The position numbers and the translations under genes were made by a program. The notes beneath the pieces were generated by a model that saw nothing but the letters and a program-made list of their open reading frames with translations, was not told the origin of the DNA and searched no databases. From Acetobacteroides hydrogenigenes (GTDB lineage Bacteria > Bacteroidota > Bacteroidia > Bacteroidales > ZOR0009), in contig NZ_SLWB01000001.1 in the NCBI RefSeq assembly GCF_004340205.1, positions 186,001 to 250,000 on the forward strand: a stretch of 64,000 bases of DNA, read 5' to 3'. Positions 1 through 8,227 of the stretch are shown here, in pieces; position 1 is the stretch's first letter, and each line of letters opens with the position of its first letter.

Positions 1-2
1 AT

Positions 3-992
3 CAAAACATTGTAAAGTTTCCTCTACATCCAACAGGGGTGTCAGTAAAGGAAATAAACAACGATATATGGACTGGACGAAGCATCCCGCTTTACTCCCA
101 TCACCAATTCGACATAAAAAAGCCTCAGATTTACTTTACAGCAAGAATTGCAAGCAACCAATTTAGTGGCAACCGATATGTTTCTGCCAATGAGAATCCA
201 CTATTCCACAACAGAGTGGCATACTTGGGCTCCATTGCCATAGCCAAACAGTGGTATACTCAAACCAAGCTTCTTTTAGGATATGGACGCATTGAGGACA
301 TACCAACGGGCTACAAATTCGAGCTTGTTGGCGGCATGGAGAAAGGAGAGTTTCACGACCGCCCCTACTTTGCCCTAAAAACATCTCAAGGAGGTATTGT
401 TGATGGTATAGGGTACATTAGCGGCTATGCTGAAGTTGGCGGATACATCAAAAACGAAAGCATCCAGCAGGGAACCCTAAAAACCGGAATGTTCTACTAC
501 TCGAATCTTATGAGGGCAGGATTGTACCGCTTTAGGCAATTCGCAAGTATCGACTACACCCATGGATTCAACCGATTTAAAGGACTTGGAGAAAGCCTAT
601 ACCTCGACGATTACAACGGTATTAGAGGCTATGTGGGCGATAGCGTAAGAGCGCAACGAAAGTTCAGCCTCCATCTCGAAACCATTGCCTTTTCGCCCTA
701 TGCCCTATGGAACTTTAAGATGGCCTTCTTTGCCTACTCCGATTTTGCTTGGATAAATGCATACGGCAACACCCCCTTCAAAGGACCAATATACAGCGGC
801 TTTGGCATTGGGGTAAGGATCAGGAACGACAACCTAGCCTTTAAAACCTTCACCATACGATTAGGGTTCTACCCTCGAGTTCCATACGGAGGAACAATTG
901 ACCAATTTGAAATATCGGGCTCCGACAGGTTGCGCCTATCCGGCTTTAAGCCATCTAGGCCCGACTTCGTCCAGTACCAAAATCAGCCGTAG
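3..992 (+). CDS. Omp85-type outer-membrane beta-barrel protein, C-terminal part (5' end outside window)
   Basis: The frame is open to the left edge of the window, so the true start lies outside and the GTG at 39 is only an internal codon. The visible 330 residues alternate polar and aromatic residues as in transmembrane beta-strands. They carry a YNGIRGY segment, which resembles the conserved RG[FY] loop motif of the BamA/TamA surface-antigen barrel, and then strands rich in Phe and Tyr. I infer an Omp85-superfamily outer-membrane protein, possibly TamA-like. Any POTRA or other N-terminal domain is out of view, so the exact role in assembly or export is unknown. It lies 39 bp upstream of pabB on the same strand. 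Confidence 0.65.
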   Translation, partial: QNIVKFPLHPTGVSVKEINNDIWTGRSIPLYSHHQFDIKKPQIYFTARIASNQFSGNRYVSANENPLFHNRVAYLGSIAIAKQWYTQTKLLLGYGRIEDIPTGYKFELVGGMEKGEFHDRPYFALKTSQGGIVDGIGYISGYAEVGGYIKNESIQQGTLKTGMFYYSNLMRAGLYRFRQFASIDYTHGFNRFKGLGESLYLDDYNGIRGYVGDSVRAQRKFSLHLETIAFSPYALWNFKMAFFAYSDFAWINAYGNTPFKGPIYSGFGIGVRIRNDNLAFKTFTIRLGFYPRVPYGGTIDQFEISGSDRLRLSGFKPSRPDFVQYQNQP

Positions 993-1031
993 CATGCCTC
1001 TCCTTTTGACGCCTTTACGTACATTTGCGCC

Positions 1032-2324
1032 ATGAATTTCTCGGAAAAGATTTTTGAAGCAAAAAAGCGGCTACTCTCCTGGGGAAACCAATTCGGCATC
1101 TTTGCGCTGATCGATAGCAACGAGCTATCCCAAAATCCCATTGAAACAGAATTCGGCCAATACGCGCTAGTTCTTGCAGCCGATGTGGATGCTGAAATGT
1201 GCGAATCGGAAGCCCCATTCAGCGAGCTGCAAGCCTTCGTATCCAATCAGTACGCCTTCGGATTTCTGGGCTACGACCTTAAGAACTACGTAGAGGATCT
1301 CACCTCCACAAACCCTGATGGTGTTGGCTTCCCCGACATCCACTTCTTCATCCCAAAGCATATCATTGCTGTAGATAACGCTGGGAGTTTTAAGATTCTA
1401 AAATCGGACAAAGACATCGCCACTATTCTTGATGAAATAAGCCGATGCCAGTTCGAGGCTAAGCCCCATAATCCGCTAGCGGTAGAGAGCCGGATTAGCC
1501 ACAGCGAGTATATCGACTCCGTAAAACGGATTAAGGAGCACATCCGCCGAGGCGATATCTACGAGATGAACTTCTGCCAGGAGTTCTTCGCAACAGCTGC
1601 CGACATCGACCCGCTGACCACCTACATCGAGCTATCAACCGTATCGCCAACCCCATTCGCCTGCTTCTACAAGCTGCACGACAGGTACCTCATATCCGCA
1701 TCGCCCGAGCGGTTCCTGCTTAAGCAGGGCAGCCGGGTTATCTCGCAGCCCATAAAGGGAACCATCCGCAGGGGAAGCACCCCCGCCGAAGATGAAATGC
1801 TAAAGCAGGAGCTTAGGAGCAACCCCAAGGAGCAATCGGAAAATGTGATGATCGTCGATTTGGTTCGGAACGACCTCTCGCGAACGGCCAAAGATGGGTC
1901 GGTAAACGTCACCGAGCTGTTCGGCATATACCCCTTCCGCCAGGTGTTCCAGATGATCTCGACGGTAGAGTCGGAGGTTAAGGAGGGCATCAGCGGCGTG
2001 GAGGTTATCCGGGACGCCTACCCCATGGGATCGATGACGGGTGCGCCCAAGGTTAGCGCCATGCAGCTAATCGAAAAGTACGAGAAGACCAAGCGAGGGC
2101 TCTACTCCGGAGCCGTTGGCTACTTTACCCCATCGGGCAGCTTCGACTTCAACGTGGTTATCCGCAGCATACTCTACAACCAGCCAGCACGCTACCTCTC
2201 ATTCTCGGTTGGCGGCGCCATCACCTTTAGCTCCGATCCCGAAGCGGAGTACAACGAGTGCCTCGTAAAGGCCAAAGCCATCATGGAGGTATTGGACAAA
2301 AAAAGCGGGCAACATAACGATTAA
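1032..2324 (+). CDS. pabB: aminodeoxychorismate synthase component I
   Basis: Chorismate-binding enzyme that makes 4-amino-4-deoxychorismate from chorismate for p-aminobenzoate and folate synthesis. Visible family motifs are PIKGT at 240-244, DLVRNDLSR from 276, MGSMTGAPK at 332-340 and YSGAVGYF. Lys242 in PIKGT is the residue that separates PabB from anthranilate synthase (PIAGT), because in PabB this Lys attacks the chorismate ring. At 430 aa the length is normal. No glutamine amidotransferase partner or aminodeoxychorismate lyase is seen next to it. A box TACATTTG sits only 3 bp before the ATG, probably too close to be this gene's promoter. The gene is followed 30 bp later by tilS. Confidence 0.9.
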   Translation: MNFSEKIFEAKKRLLSWGNQFGIFALIDSNELSQNPIETEFGQYALVLAADVDAEMCESEAPFSELQAFVSNQYAFGFLGYDLKNYVEDLTSTNPDGVGFPDIHFFIPKHIIAVDNAGSFKILKSDKDIATILDEISRCQFEAKPHNPLAVESRISHSEYIDSVKRIKEHIRRGDIYEMNFCQEFFATAADIDPLTTYIELSTVSPTPFACFYKLHDRYLISASPERFLLKQGSRVISQPIKGTIRRGSTPAEDEMLKQELRSNPKEQSENVMIVDLVRNDLSRTAKDGSVNVTELFGIYPFRQVFQMISTVESEVKEGISGVEVIRDAYPMGSMTGAPKVSAMQLIEKYEKTKRGLYSGAVGYFTPSGSFDFNVVIRSILYNQPARYLSFSVGGAITFSSDPEAEYNECLVKAKAIMEVLDKKSGQHND

Positions 2325-2354
2325 GCTACTACCTTTACTCGAAAATTGAAGGGA

Positions 2355-3692
2355 ATGCCACTTGCATCACGATTCCACAGCTTCGTAGCGCACAACGAGC
2401 TGTTCGACAAAGACGATCGAATCCTAGTTGCCATCAGCGGAGGGATTGACTCCACCACCCTGCTCCACCTCCTAGTGAGCGAGGGGTACACCGTTGCCAT
2501 AGCCCACTGCAACTTCGGACTACGTGGAGAGGAGTCGGATGGCGACGAGCGCCACGTGCGCAGCCTGCAGCAGCGCTTCGCAATTGAGGGCTACTACATC
2601 CGCTTCGACACCGAGCGCGAAGCCGAGCAAGCAGGGGAATCCATCCAGATGGCAGCCCGCAGGCTCCGCTACGAGTGGTTCAAGCAGCTGTGCAACACCG
2701 AAAACTACCAGTACATCGCCATTGCCCATAACGCCGACGACGTTGCCGAAACCTTCTTCCTCAACCTAACCCGTGGCACCGGAATCAAGGGGCTCACGGG
2801 CATCAAGCCCAAGACTGGCCGGGTGGTTCGCCCCCTACTCTTCGCCCCCCGCTGCGAAATTGAGGAGTACGCTAGGCTTCATCAAATTGAGTTTCGCGAG
2901 GATTCATCGAACGCTAAGGACAAGTATGCTCGAAACCGCATCCGCCTAAACGTCATTCCCGAGCTAAAGATCATCAACCCCTCCTTCAACCAAACCATGC
3001 TCGACAACATCGCCAGGCTTCAGCTGGTCGAGGATTTGGTAACGCAGGAGGTCAACAACTTTAAGCGCGATGCCGTAGCCGCCACCGCCGACGAGCTCCG
3101 CATCAGCATCCGCAAGCTGAGGCTCAACCGAAACGCCTCGCTGCTCCTCTACGAGTTCCTGTGCGAGTACGGCTTCAACAGCACCCAAACCGAAGGCATC
3201 ATCCATTCCGTCGAAAGCGGCGAATCGGGGCGCCAATTCCTTAGCCCCAGCCACCTGCTCGTGCGCGACCGCGACCACCTTATCCTTACCCCCATCAAGA
3301 AGGATAAGGCCGACGATAGCTATCATATAGAGGCCGATTGCGGCTCCATCACCAGCCCAATTAAGCTGAAGTTTGATATTCTAGATACATCCAAGTCTTT
3401 TCAGATTGACAAACGCCCCACCACCGCCTGCCTCGACTTGGGCAAGCTCCGCTTCCCCCTCACCCTGCGCCGGCGGGAAAGCGGCGACGAGTTTGTCCCC
3501 CTTGGGATGAAGGGCACAAAGAAGCTGAGCGACTTCTTCATCGACCAAAAGCTCTCCATCATCGATAAGGAAAACCAGTGGCTGCTCTGCTCGGGCAACG
3601 ACATCGTGTGGATTGTTGGCCGCCGCATCGACGACCGCTACAAGCTCACCCCCCAAACCGAATCGGCCTACATCGTAAGCCTAATGGTGTAG
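2355..3692 (+). CDS. tilS: tRNA(Ile)-lysidine synthase
   Basis: ATP-dependent enzyme that converts the wobble cytidine of the CAU anticodon of one tRNA-Ile to lysidine, so that it reads AUA. The PP-loop pyrophosphatase motif SGGIDS lies at residues 28-33 counted from the ATG at 2355. The middle part has family signatures such as AHNADDVAETF and RNRIRLNVIP, and the C-terminal part has the substrate-binding domain (RRRESGDEFVPLGMKG). A TTG three codons upstream (2346) is an alternative start, but I prefer the ATG. Length is 445 aa, normal for the family. It probably shares a transcript with pabB. Confidence 0.92.
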   Translation: MPLASRFHSFVAHNELFDKDDRILVAISGGIDSTTLLHLLVSEGYTVAIAHCNFGLRGEESDGDERHVRSLQQRFAIEGYYIRFDTEREAEQAGESIQMAARRLRYEWFKQLCNTENYQYIAIAHNADDVAETFFLNLTRGTGIKGLTGIKPKTGRVVRPLLFAPRCEIEEYARLHQIEFREDSSNAKDKYARNRIRLNVIPELKIINPSFNQTMLDNIARLQLVEDLVTQEVNNFKRDAVAATADELRISIRKLRLNRNASLLLYEFLCEYGFNSTQTEGIIHSVESGESGRQFLSPSHLLVRDRDHLILTPIKKDKADDSYHIEADCGSITSPIKLKFDILDTSKSFQIDKRPTTACLDLGKLRFPLTLRRRESGDEFVPLGMKGTKKLSDFFIDQKLSIIDKENQWLLCSGNDIVWIVGRRIDDRYKLTPQTESAYIVSLMV

Positions 3693-3696
3693 AGCC

Positions 3697-3743
3697 GCGT
3701 TTCAAACGCTCTCCCCTGAACAGTCGCGTTTTAAACGCCTCTC
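3697..3743. repeat. two copies of a GCGTTT-AAACGC palindromic element
   Basis: CGCGTTTCAAACGC (3697-3710) and CGCGTTTTAAACGC (3725-3738) are near-identical inverted repeats 28 bp apart, each followed by CTCTC or a close match. They begin 5 bp after the tilS stop codon. Either could fold into a short hairpin in the transcript, but no T-tract follows, so a terminator role is not clear. Confidence 0.4.
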
Positions 3744-3791
3744 TCTCCATAGCCAACCGCTCCGCTGATGGCAGCAACCATCTCCCGATCG

Positions 3792-4148
3792 GTAGATGCT
3801 CTCACCCTGCCATCCGATACCAATTTCCTGTCGGTAGATGGCTCCACCCGGCCGTCCGATGCCTTCTCCCTGCCGGTAGATAGCTCCTCCCTGGCATCCG
3901 ATACCTTCACCCTGTCGGTAGATAGCTCCGCCCTGGCATCCGATACCTTCACCCTGTCGGTAGATAGCTCCTCCCTAGCGTCCGATACCTTCACCCTGTC
4001 GGTAGATAGCTCCTCCCTAGCGTCCGATACCTTCACCCTGTCGGTAGATAGCTTCACCCGTCCATCCGATACCAATCTCCTGTCGGTAGATGCTCGCACC
4101 CAGCCGTCCGATGCCTTTTCTCGGCCATCCTACACCCACGTCACCCCT
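3792..4148. repeat. 21-bp tandem repeat array (17 units), array 1
   Basis: GAT occurs at 3795 and then exactly every 21 bp up to 4110 (16 times), with a degenerate TAC at 4131. Two unit types alternate, one containing GGTAGATAGCTCC and one containing TCCGATACCTTCACCCTG. This gives a 42-bp higher-order period, and neighbouring 42-mers in the centre (about 3915-4040) are identical or nearly so. The array fills most of the 579-bp gap between tilS and pepC, which run in the same direction. Both strands can be read as open frames of heptapeptides, but this follows from a 21-bp period without stops and I do not call a protein. The same sequence type recurs at 18598-18891. Confidence 0.9.
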
Positions 4149-4271
4149 CGCTGCTCTTTTTGCCACCAAACCCGCCATGTTGTAGGATTTGTAAGTAGAA
4201 TTATCTTCTTTTGAAGCGCGAGAGAGCGCAACGGCTCTCCCTCCGAAAAGAATAATGATAACCGTAAACCG

Positions 4272-5657
4272 ATGAGAAAATCTTTACTAGCTGGAGCAGC
4301 AGTGCTGCTAGGCATAACAGCGGTTGCCCAACCCAACAAGGGCATATCCAAGGATATGCTCGATCAGATTAAGAAGTCGTACAACGCCAACGACCCCAGC
4401 ACCCGCGCCATCACCAACGCCCTCACCCACGTCGACGCCAAGAAGCTGGCCGAGAACAACGCCTTCGAGGGCAAAATCGACCACCTCTTCAAGTACAAGG
4501 TCGATGTTTCGGGCATCACCGACCAAAAGAGCTCGGGCCGATGCTGGATGTTTACCAGCCTAAACATGTTCCGCCCAAAGGCCATCAAGCAGCTTAACGT
4601 GTCGGAGTTCGAGTTCTCGCAGAGCTACCTCTACTTCTACGACCTGCTCGAGAAGTCGAACCTCTTCCTCGAAAACGTCATTGCAACCGCCACCAGCCCC
4701 ATGGACGACCGCAGGGTAGAGTGGTACTTCAAGTCACCCGTTGACGATGGAGGAACTTGGGCAGGCTTCATCAACCTAGTTGATAAGTACGGCCTAGTAC
4801 CCAAAAGCGCAATGCCCGAAACCAACTCGAGCAGCAGCACCTCTGCAATGGGAAGCATCCTAAAGAGTAAGCTACGAGAGGATGGACTTATCCTCCGCGA
4901 TATGGTAGCAAAAAAGGCTAAGCCAAGCGCCATCGAAGCGCAAAAAGCCACCATGCTTGGCGAGGTGTACCGCATTCTAGCCCTCAACCTCGGCGAGCCA
5001 CCAACCACCTTCGACTGGAGGTATAAGAAGAAAGATGGAGCCATTAGCGACCTCCAAGCCTACACCCCCATCAGCTTCTACCACGCCGTCCTCCCCGACG
5101 TAAAGGTTGGCGACTACGTAATGATGATGAACGACCCTACCCGCCCCTACTACAAGCTCTACGAGATAGAAAACTACAGAAATGCACAAGATGGCATCAA
5201 CTGGTGCTACATCAACCTACCTGTTGAAGACCTAAAGCAGATAGCCCTCGAATCCATTAAAAGCAACGAAGCCGTTTACGGAGGCGTAGATGTAGGCAAG
5301 TTCCTCAACAGTACTGACGGCATTAGCGCCCTCGAGAACTACGACTACGAGGCCCTTTACGGCATAAAATTCGGCATGGATAAGAAGCAACGAATAATGA
5401 CCGGCGAAAGCGGATCATCTCACGGAATGGCCATCGTTGCCGTTGATGTGGACAAGAACGAGAAGCCAACCAAATGGCAGTTCGAAAACAGCTGGGGAGC
5501 ATCTAGTGGTCACAACGGCTACCTCACCTTTACTGACAGCTGGTTCAGCGAGTACATGTTTAGAATGGTAGTTCTAAAGAAGTTTATCAAGCCTGAAATC
5601 CTAAAGATTCTCGATCAAAAGCCTGTGGTTCTGCCACCTTGGGATCCGATGTTCTAG
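4272..5657 (+). CDS. exported C1-family aminopeptidase (bleomycin hydrolase / PepC type)
   Basis: Papain-fold cysteine peptidase. The triad is visible as Cys91 (GRCWMF), His384 (SSHGMAIV) and Asn406 (FENSWG), as in aminopeptidase C and bleomycin hydrolase. Length 461 aa is normal. The N-terminus MRKSLLAGAAVLLGITAVAQ is a clear Sec signal peptide, so the mature enzyme should act in the periplasm or outside. This differs from the cytosolic PepC of Gram-positives and the yeast enzyme. The likely job is trimming peptides for amino-acid uptake, which is an inference. It is the only gene between array 1 and the terminator at 5679-5707. Confidence 0.88.
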   Translation: MRKSLLAGAAVLLGITAVAQPNKGISKDMLDQIKKSYNANDPSTRAITNALTHVDAKKLAENNAFEGKIDHLFKYKVDVSGITDQKSSGRCWMFTSLNMFRPKAIKQLNVSEFEFSQSYLYFYDLLEKSNLFLENVIATATSPMDDRRVEWYFKSPVDDGGTWAGFINLVDKYGLVPKSAMPETNSSSSTSAMGSILKSKLREDGLILRDMVAKKAKPSAIEAQKATMLGEVYRILALNLGEPPTTFDWRYKKKDGAISDLQAYTPISFYHAVLPDVKVGDYVMMMNDPTRPYYKLYEIENYRNAQDGINWCYINLPVEDLKQIALESIKSNEAVYGGVDVGKFLNSTDGISALENYDYEALYGIKFGMDKKQRIMTGESGSSHGMAIVAVDVDKNEKPTKWQFENSWGASSGHNGYLTFTDSWFSEYMFRMVVLKKFIKPEILKILDQKPVVLPPWDPMF

Positions 5658-5678
5658 GATCAAACCGTATAAAAACAC

Positions 5679-5707
5679 AAAAGGAACGAAATCACTTCGT
5701 TCCTTTT
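5679..5707. terminator. bidirectional rho-independent terminator
   Basis: A perfect 12-bp inverted repeat, AAAAGGAACGAA and its complement, with a 5-nt loop. Runs of T follow on both strands: TTTT at the end on the plus strand and TTTTGTGTTTTT on the minus strand. It lies 21 bp after the pepC stop codon. It can end pepC on the plus strand and the predicted small RNA on the minus strand. Confidence 0.8.
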
Positions 5708-5790
5708 GCTAAACCTAACCTAAATCTTCAGACACATTTAACACCTAACCTAAAACTTAACCTATGAAAAAACTAGTCTCAACTGATTTT
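5679..5790 (-). ncRNA. candidate small RNA of about 110 nt
   Basis: On the minus strand a promoter-like pair (5797-5826) lies just before this stretch and a strong hairpin with T-tract (5707-5679) closes it, giving a transcript of roughly 110 nt. The body is single-stranded looking and purine-U rich, with four copies of AGGTTA or AGGTTT-type words (for example AGGTTAAG, AGGTTAGG twice). No open frame of useful length runs along the minus strand. I have the impression that similar AGGTTAGG-rich RNAs occur in other Bacteroidales, but I cannot name an Rfam family with certainty. Confidence 0.5.
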
Positions 5791-5796
5791 CGAATA

Positions 5797-5826
5797 CAAA
5801 GGTAGCTGATGCTTATACTAACTCAA
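5797..5826 (-). promoter_or_regulatory. Bacteroidota-type promoter for the candidate small RNA
   Basis: Read on the minus strand: TTG (5826-5824), a 19-bp spacer, then TACCTTTG (5804-5797). This matches the Bacteroidota primary sigma consensus of a -33 TTTG/TTG and a -7 TAnnTTTG. Transcription would start near 5790 and run towards the hairpin at 5707-5679. Confidence 0.55.
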
Positions 5827-5961
5827 CTAAAACAGTATTAATAAACACTAAACCTTCATATTGTGACAATTACAAAATAAGAACAAACAAAACAATCAAA
5901 AGTTCATTAAATATGCCCTTAAAAAATTAATGTTTGCTCATTATTTTTCGGCCTACCTAGC

Positions 5962-6372
5962 CTATTCTCCCTTATAGTTAAATACGACGGTTTGCTTTAA
6001 ATCTGGATGAAGGCTATTGGCAACAGGACATTCCTTTGCTGAAAGTTCTATAATCCTCTTTTCTTTGACCGAATAGTTTCTAGGAAAATTCAACTCTACA
6101 ATAACTTCTACAACCCGACGAGGATTAACCCCCATTACCTTCGTGATTTTAACTTCCGTTCCATCAATATCAAAACCGTGCGTACGAGCAGCGATTCCCA
6201 TAATTGTAAGCATGCAACTTGCTAGTGCTGTTGCCAACAAATCGGTAGGGGAAAAAAACTCACCCTTACCCTGGTTATCAACAGGCGCATCTGTAACAAT
6301 TTTTTGTCCAGAACGAACATGGGTTGCCTCTGTACGCAAATTTCCCAAATAGATTGTTTTTGCAGTTTCCAT
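5962..6372 (-). CDS. OsmC/Ohr family protein
   Basis: OsmC-fold protein. Family members are thiol peroxidases that reduce organic hydroperoxides using two cysteines. The two expected cysteines are present at Cys53 (ALASCMLT) and Cys115 (AKECPVAN), counted from the ATG at 6372. The surrounding segment FSPTDLLATALASC is typical. An ATG six codons upstream (6388-6390) is possible, but METAKTIYLG is the more natural N-terminus. Length is 136 aa. It probably stands alone, separated from the ECF locus upstream by about 100 bp. Confidence 0.85.
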   Translation of the reverse strand: METAKTIYLGNLRTEATHVRSGQKIVTDAPVDNQGKGEFFSPTDLLATALASCMLTIMGIAARTHGFDIDGTEVKITKVMGVNPRRVVEVIVELNFPRNYSVKEKRIIELSAKECPVANSLHPDLKQTVVFNYKGE

Positions 6373-6472
6373 TTTGTGTGATTTTAGCATTTAAATTTAC
6401 CGATTTTGCGCTTATAAACAAGAAAAGGGATGAACTGTTCGCCCATCCCTTTATTAGATCTACTACGTTATG

Positions 6473-7273
6473 CTACTTCCTGTCTAGCAGATTTATCTCT
6501 TTTGCAACACCATCAACGGTAATGGTAACAAGGAAATCTTCGGCTCCAGTACCATAGTTCGTTGTAATTGTATGGGTATCCACAACTCGCTTAACTTCTC
6601 CCGAAACAAATACAGGCCATCCAAATTTGAAATGCAGTGGAATAGTTGTAGCTTCGGCGTACGCCTTACCTCGACGATTAACCCCCGATGCATCTACCGT
6701 AATATCATACTCATCATCCCACACATTAAGAGGCGTATCTACACCTTTAACCTTTGTCCATACTTTTGTAAATGCGTGGGTATATGTAGTGCCATCTGCA
6801 AAGGTAACCTTCCCATCCGTAAGCTTAATTGTCAACGTATTGGACTGAAGATTTAAAACCATCGTCTTTGTTCCTTCAACTTTTCGACCATTAATGGCAA
6901 AGTTCTTAAAGGTAACCGTACGCGTATATGTTGAAGGATTGATTGTAACAACAATTTGTCCATTTTTAGTCCAACGCTGATACTTGCCTATTTTCCAATT
7001 GACAAAAGTTACCGTTTTGGTTATTGTTCCATCACCATTCTTTACAGTAACAACCGTTCTAGAGCCAGAACTATCGGGAGCACTACCTGCCTTTACACCG
7101 AATGTAATCTGATCTACTTCACTGGCAACCTCATCATATATACCATCTACCTGATCTCCATCAACAGCAGCCTCAACGTTGGCATCAGAAATAGAAGAAG
7201 GTTCATCACTTTTTTGGCACGAAGCCATAGATATAGCAGCTGTAGCCGCTAAGACCCAGAAAATTTTTCTCAT
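6473..7273 (-). CDS. putative lipoprotein of the ECF sigma/FecR locus
   Basis: The start was placed at MRKIFWVLAATAAISMASC, a lipoprotein signal with lipobox Cys19. The longer open frame upstream would run into the FecR gene. The mature protein (about 248 aa) is rich in Thr and Val and in short alternating strands such as YTRTVTFKNFAINGRKVEGTK, so it is likely all-beta. I do not recognise a named domain. It begins 19 bp after the FecR gene, so it is probably the last gene of that operon and under the same sigma factor. A surface or periplasmic partner of the TonB receptor is plausible but unproven. Confidence 0.7.
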   Translation of the reverse strand: MRKIFWVLAATAAISMASCQKSDEPSSISDANVEAAVDGDQVDGIYDEVASEVDQITFGVKAGSAPDSSGSRTVVTVKNGDGTITKTVTFVNWKIGKYQRWTKNGQIVVTINPSTYTRTVTFKNFAINGRKVEGTKTMVLNLQSNTLTIKLTDGKVTFADGTTYTHAFTKVWTKVKGVDTPLNVWDDEYDITVDASGVNRRGKAYAEATTIPLHFKFGWPVFVSGEVKRVVDTHTITTNYGTGAEDFLVTITVDGVAKEINLLDRK

Positions 7274-7292
7274 AAAAATTCGATTAAAAAAG

Positions 7293-8156
7293 TTAGTTGA
7301 TTGGAGTAAGAACAACCTCAACATCAGAGACCATTCTAAACTCGAGCTGCATTGGAACACAAACCAACTCTAGCGCTTGATTTAAGCTTTTACCACTAAA
7401 ATATCCGCTATAACGTCGATTCTCGCAACCCGTACAGCTTAGCGTAACATTAAACTGACGTTCTATTTCGGCAAACACATCTTTTAACGGAGCATCGCTA
7501 AAGTAGAATTCCCCTTTTGTCCAGCCCTTCTGCTTTTCAGAAATTGTTTCAACGTTTCCTAGCGAGTTTCCTCTAGAGGTAACCCCTCGGCCTGGCGTTA
7601 ACACCATGTGATTGCCACTTGTAACTTCGCGAACGCCTACTTTACCGGTGAAGCAGCATACGCGAACCTCGTTATTACGAGCAAAAACATTGAACGATGT
7701 TCCGAGTACAGCTGTTACATATTTGCCTGTTCGAACTTCAAAACGACGTCCTTTCATAACCTTAAAGAAACCTTCGCCCCTTAAGGTTACCTCGCGCTTT
7801 CGCCACCACATATACTTTTGGTAGCTCAGCTGCGATTCTGAATTAAGAAGGACATTTGAACCATCTGGCAGAACTACCGCTACATGCTCACCCTTTTTAC
7901 TGATAACATGTGTGGTATGAGTCAGAACTAGAGATCCTATAGTAAGGAGAACGGCAAAACTCGCAGCAATAGCCCATGTTGTTCTTTGCGTAAGCCAGCG
8001 TCTCTTAGTTTGAGATTGAGAAGCAATAGAACTATTTAAAGCCTTCCATACTTCATTCTTCGAACGCTTTTTTGGAACATCAAGCTGCTTTAGCAACATT
8101 TCAGTTTGCTTATCTAAGCGATGCCGGTCTTCAATATTTGATCTCTCGTGGTTCAT
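7293..8156 (-). CDS. FecR-type anti-sigma factor
   Basis: Membrane regulator that passes a signal from an outer-membrane receptor to an ECF sigma factor. Residues 1-55 are a cytoplasmic sigma-binding region and 61-79 are one transmembrane helix. A periplasmic FecR domain follows (VVLPDGSNVLLNSESQLSY, then GEGFFKV and TAVLGTSFNV), and a C-terminal STN-like domain of the DUF4974 kind runs from about 210 to 285. Length 287 aa is somewhat short for Bacteroidota FecR proteins. It lies downstream of the TonB receptor, not between the sigma factor and the receptor as is usual. Confidence 0.88.
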   Translation of the reverse strand: MNHERSNIEDRHRLDKQTEMLLKQLDVPKKRSKNEVWKALNSSIASQSQTKRRWLTQRTTWAIAASFAVLLTIGSLVLTHTTHVISKKGEHVAVVLPDGSNVLLNSESQLSYQKYMWWRKREVTLRGEGFFKVMKGRRFEVRTGKYVTAVLGTSFNVFARNNEVRVCCFTGKVGVREVTSGNHMVLTPGRGVTSRGNSLGNVETISEKQKGWTKGEFYFSDAPLKDVFAEIERQFNVTLSCTGCENRRYSGYFSGKSLNQALELVCVPMQLEFRMVSDVEVVLTPIN

Positions 8157-8227
8157 ATTTCAGAAATTCATATAGTATACAACCATTTACTTATTCACCC
8201 TACCTAAGATGGTTGCTTTCTGTAATT

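Noticed and set aside
39-41. GTG at 39 as the start of the first gene
   Set aside because: The frame is open to the window edge and the protein is a barrel C-terminus, so the gene begins upstream of the window.
1021-1028. TACATTTG as the pabB promoter
   Set aside because: It ends 3 bp before the ATG, so transcription would start at or inside the start codon, and no -33 box is at the right distance.
3731-4214. Open frames on both strands across array 1 as genes
   Set aside because: A 21-bp tandem repeat without a stop in one frame stays open by itself. Both strands are open at once and no start context or family match is seen.
5764-5805. A 13-codon leader peptide beginning ATGAAAAAACTAG
   Set aside because: It overlaps the minus-strand promoter of the small RNA candidate and no plus-strand gene follows. 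The ATG is probably chance.
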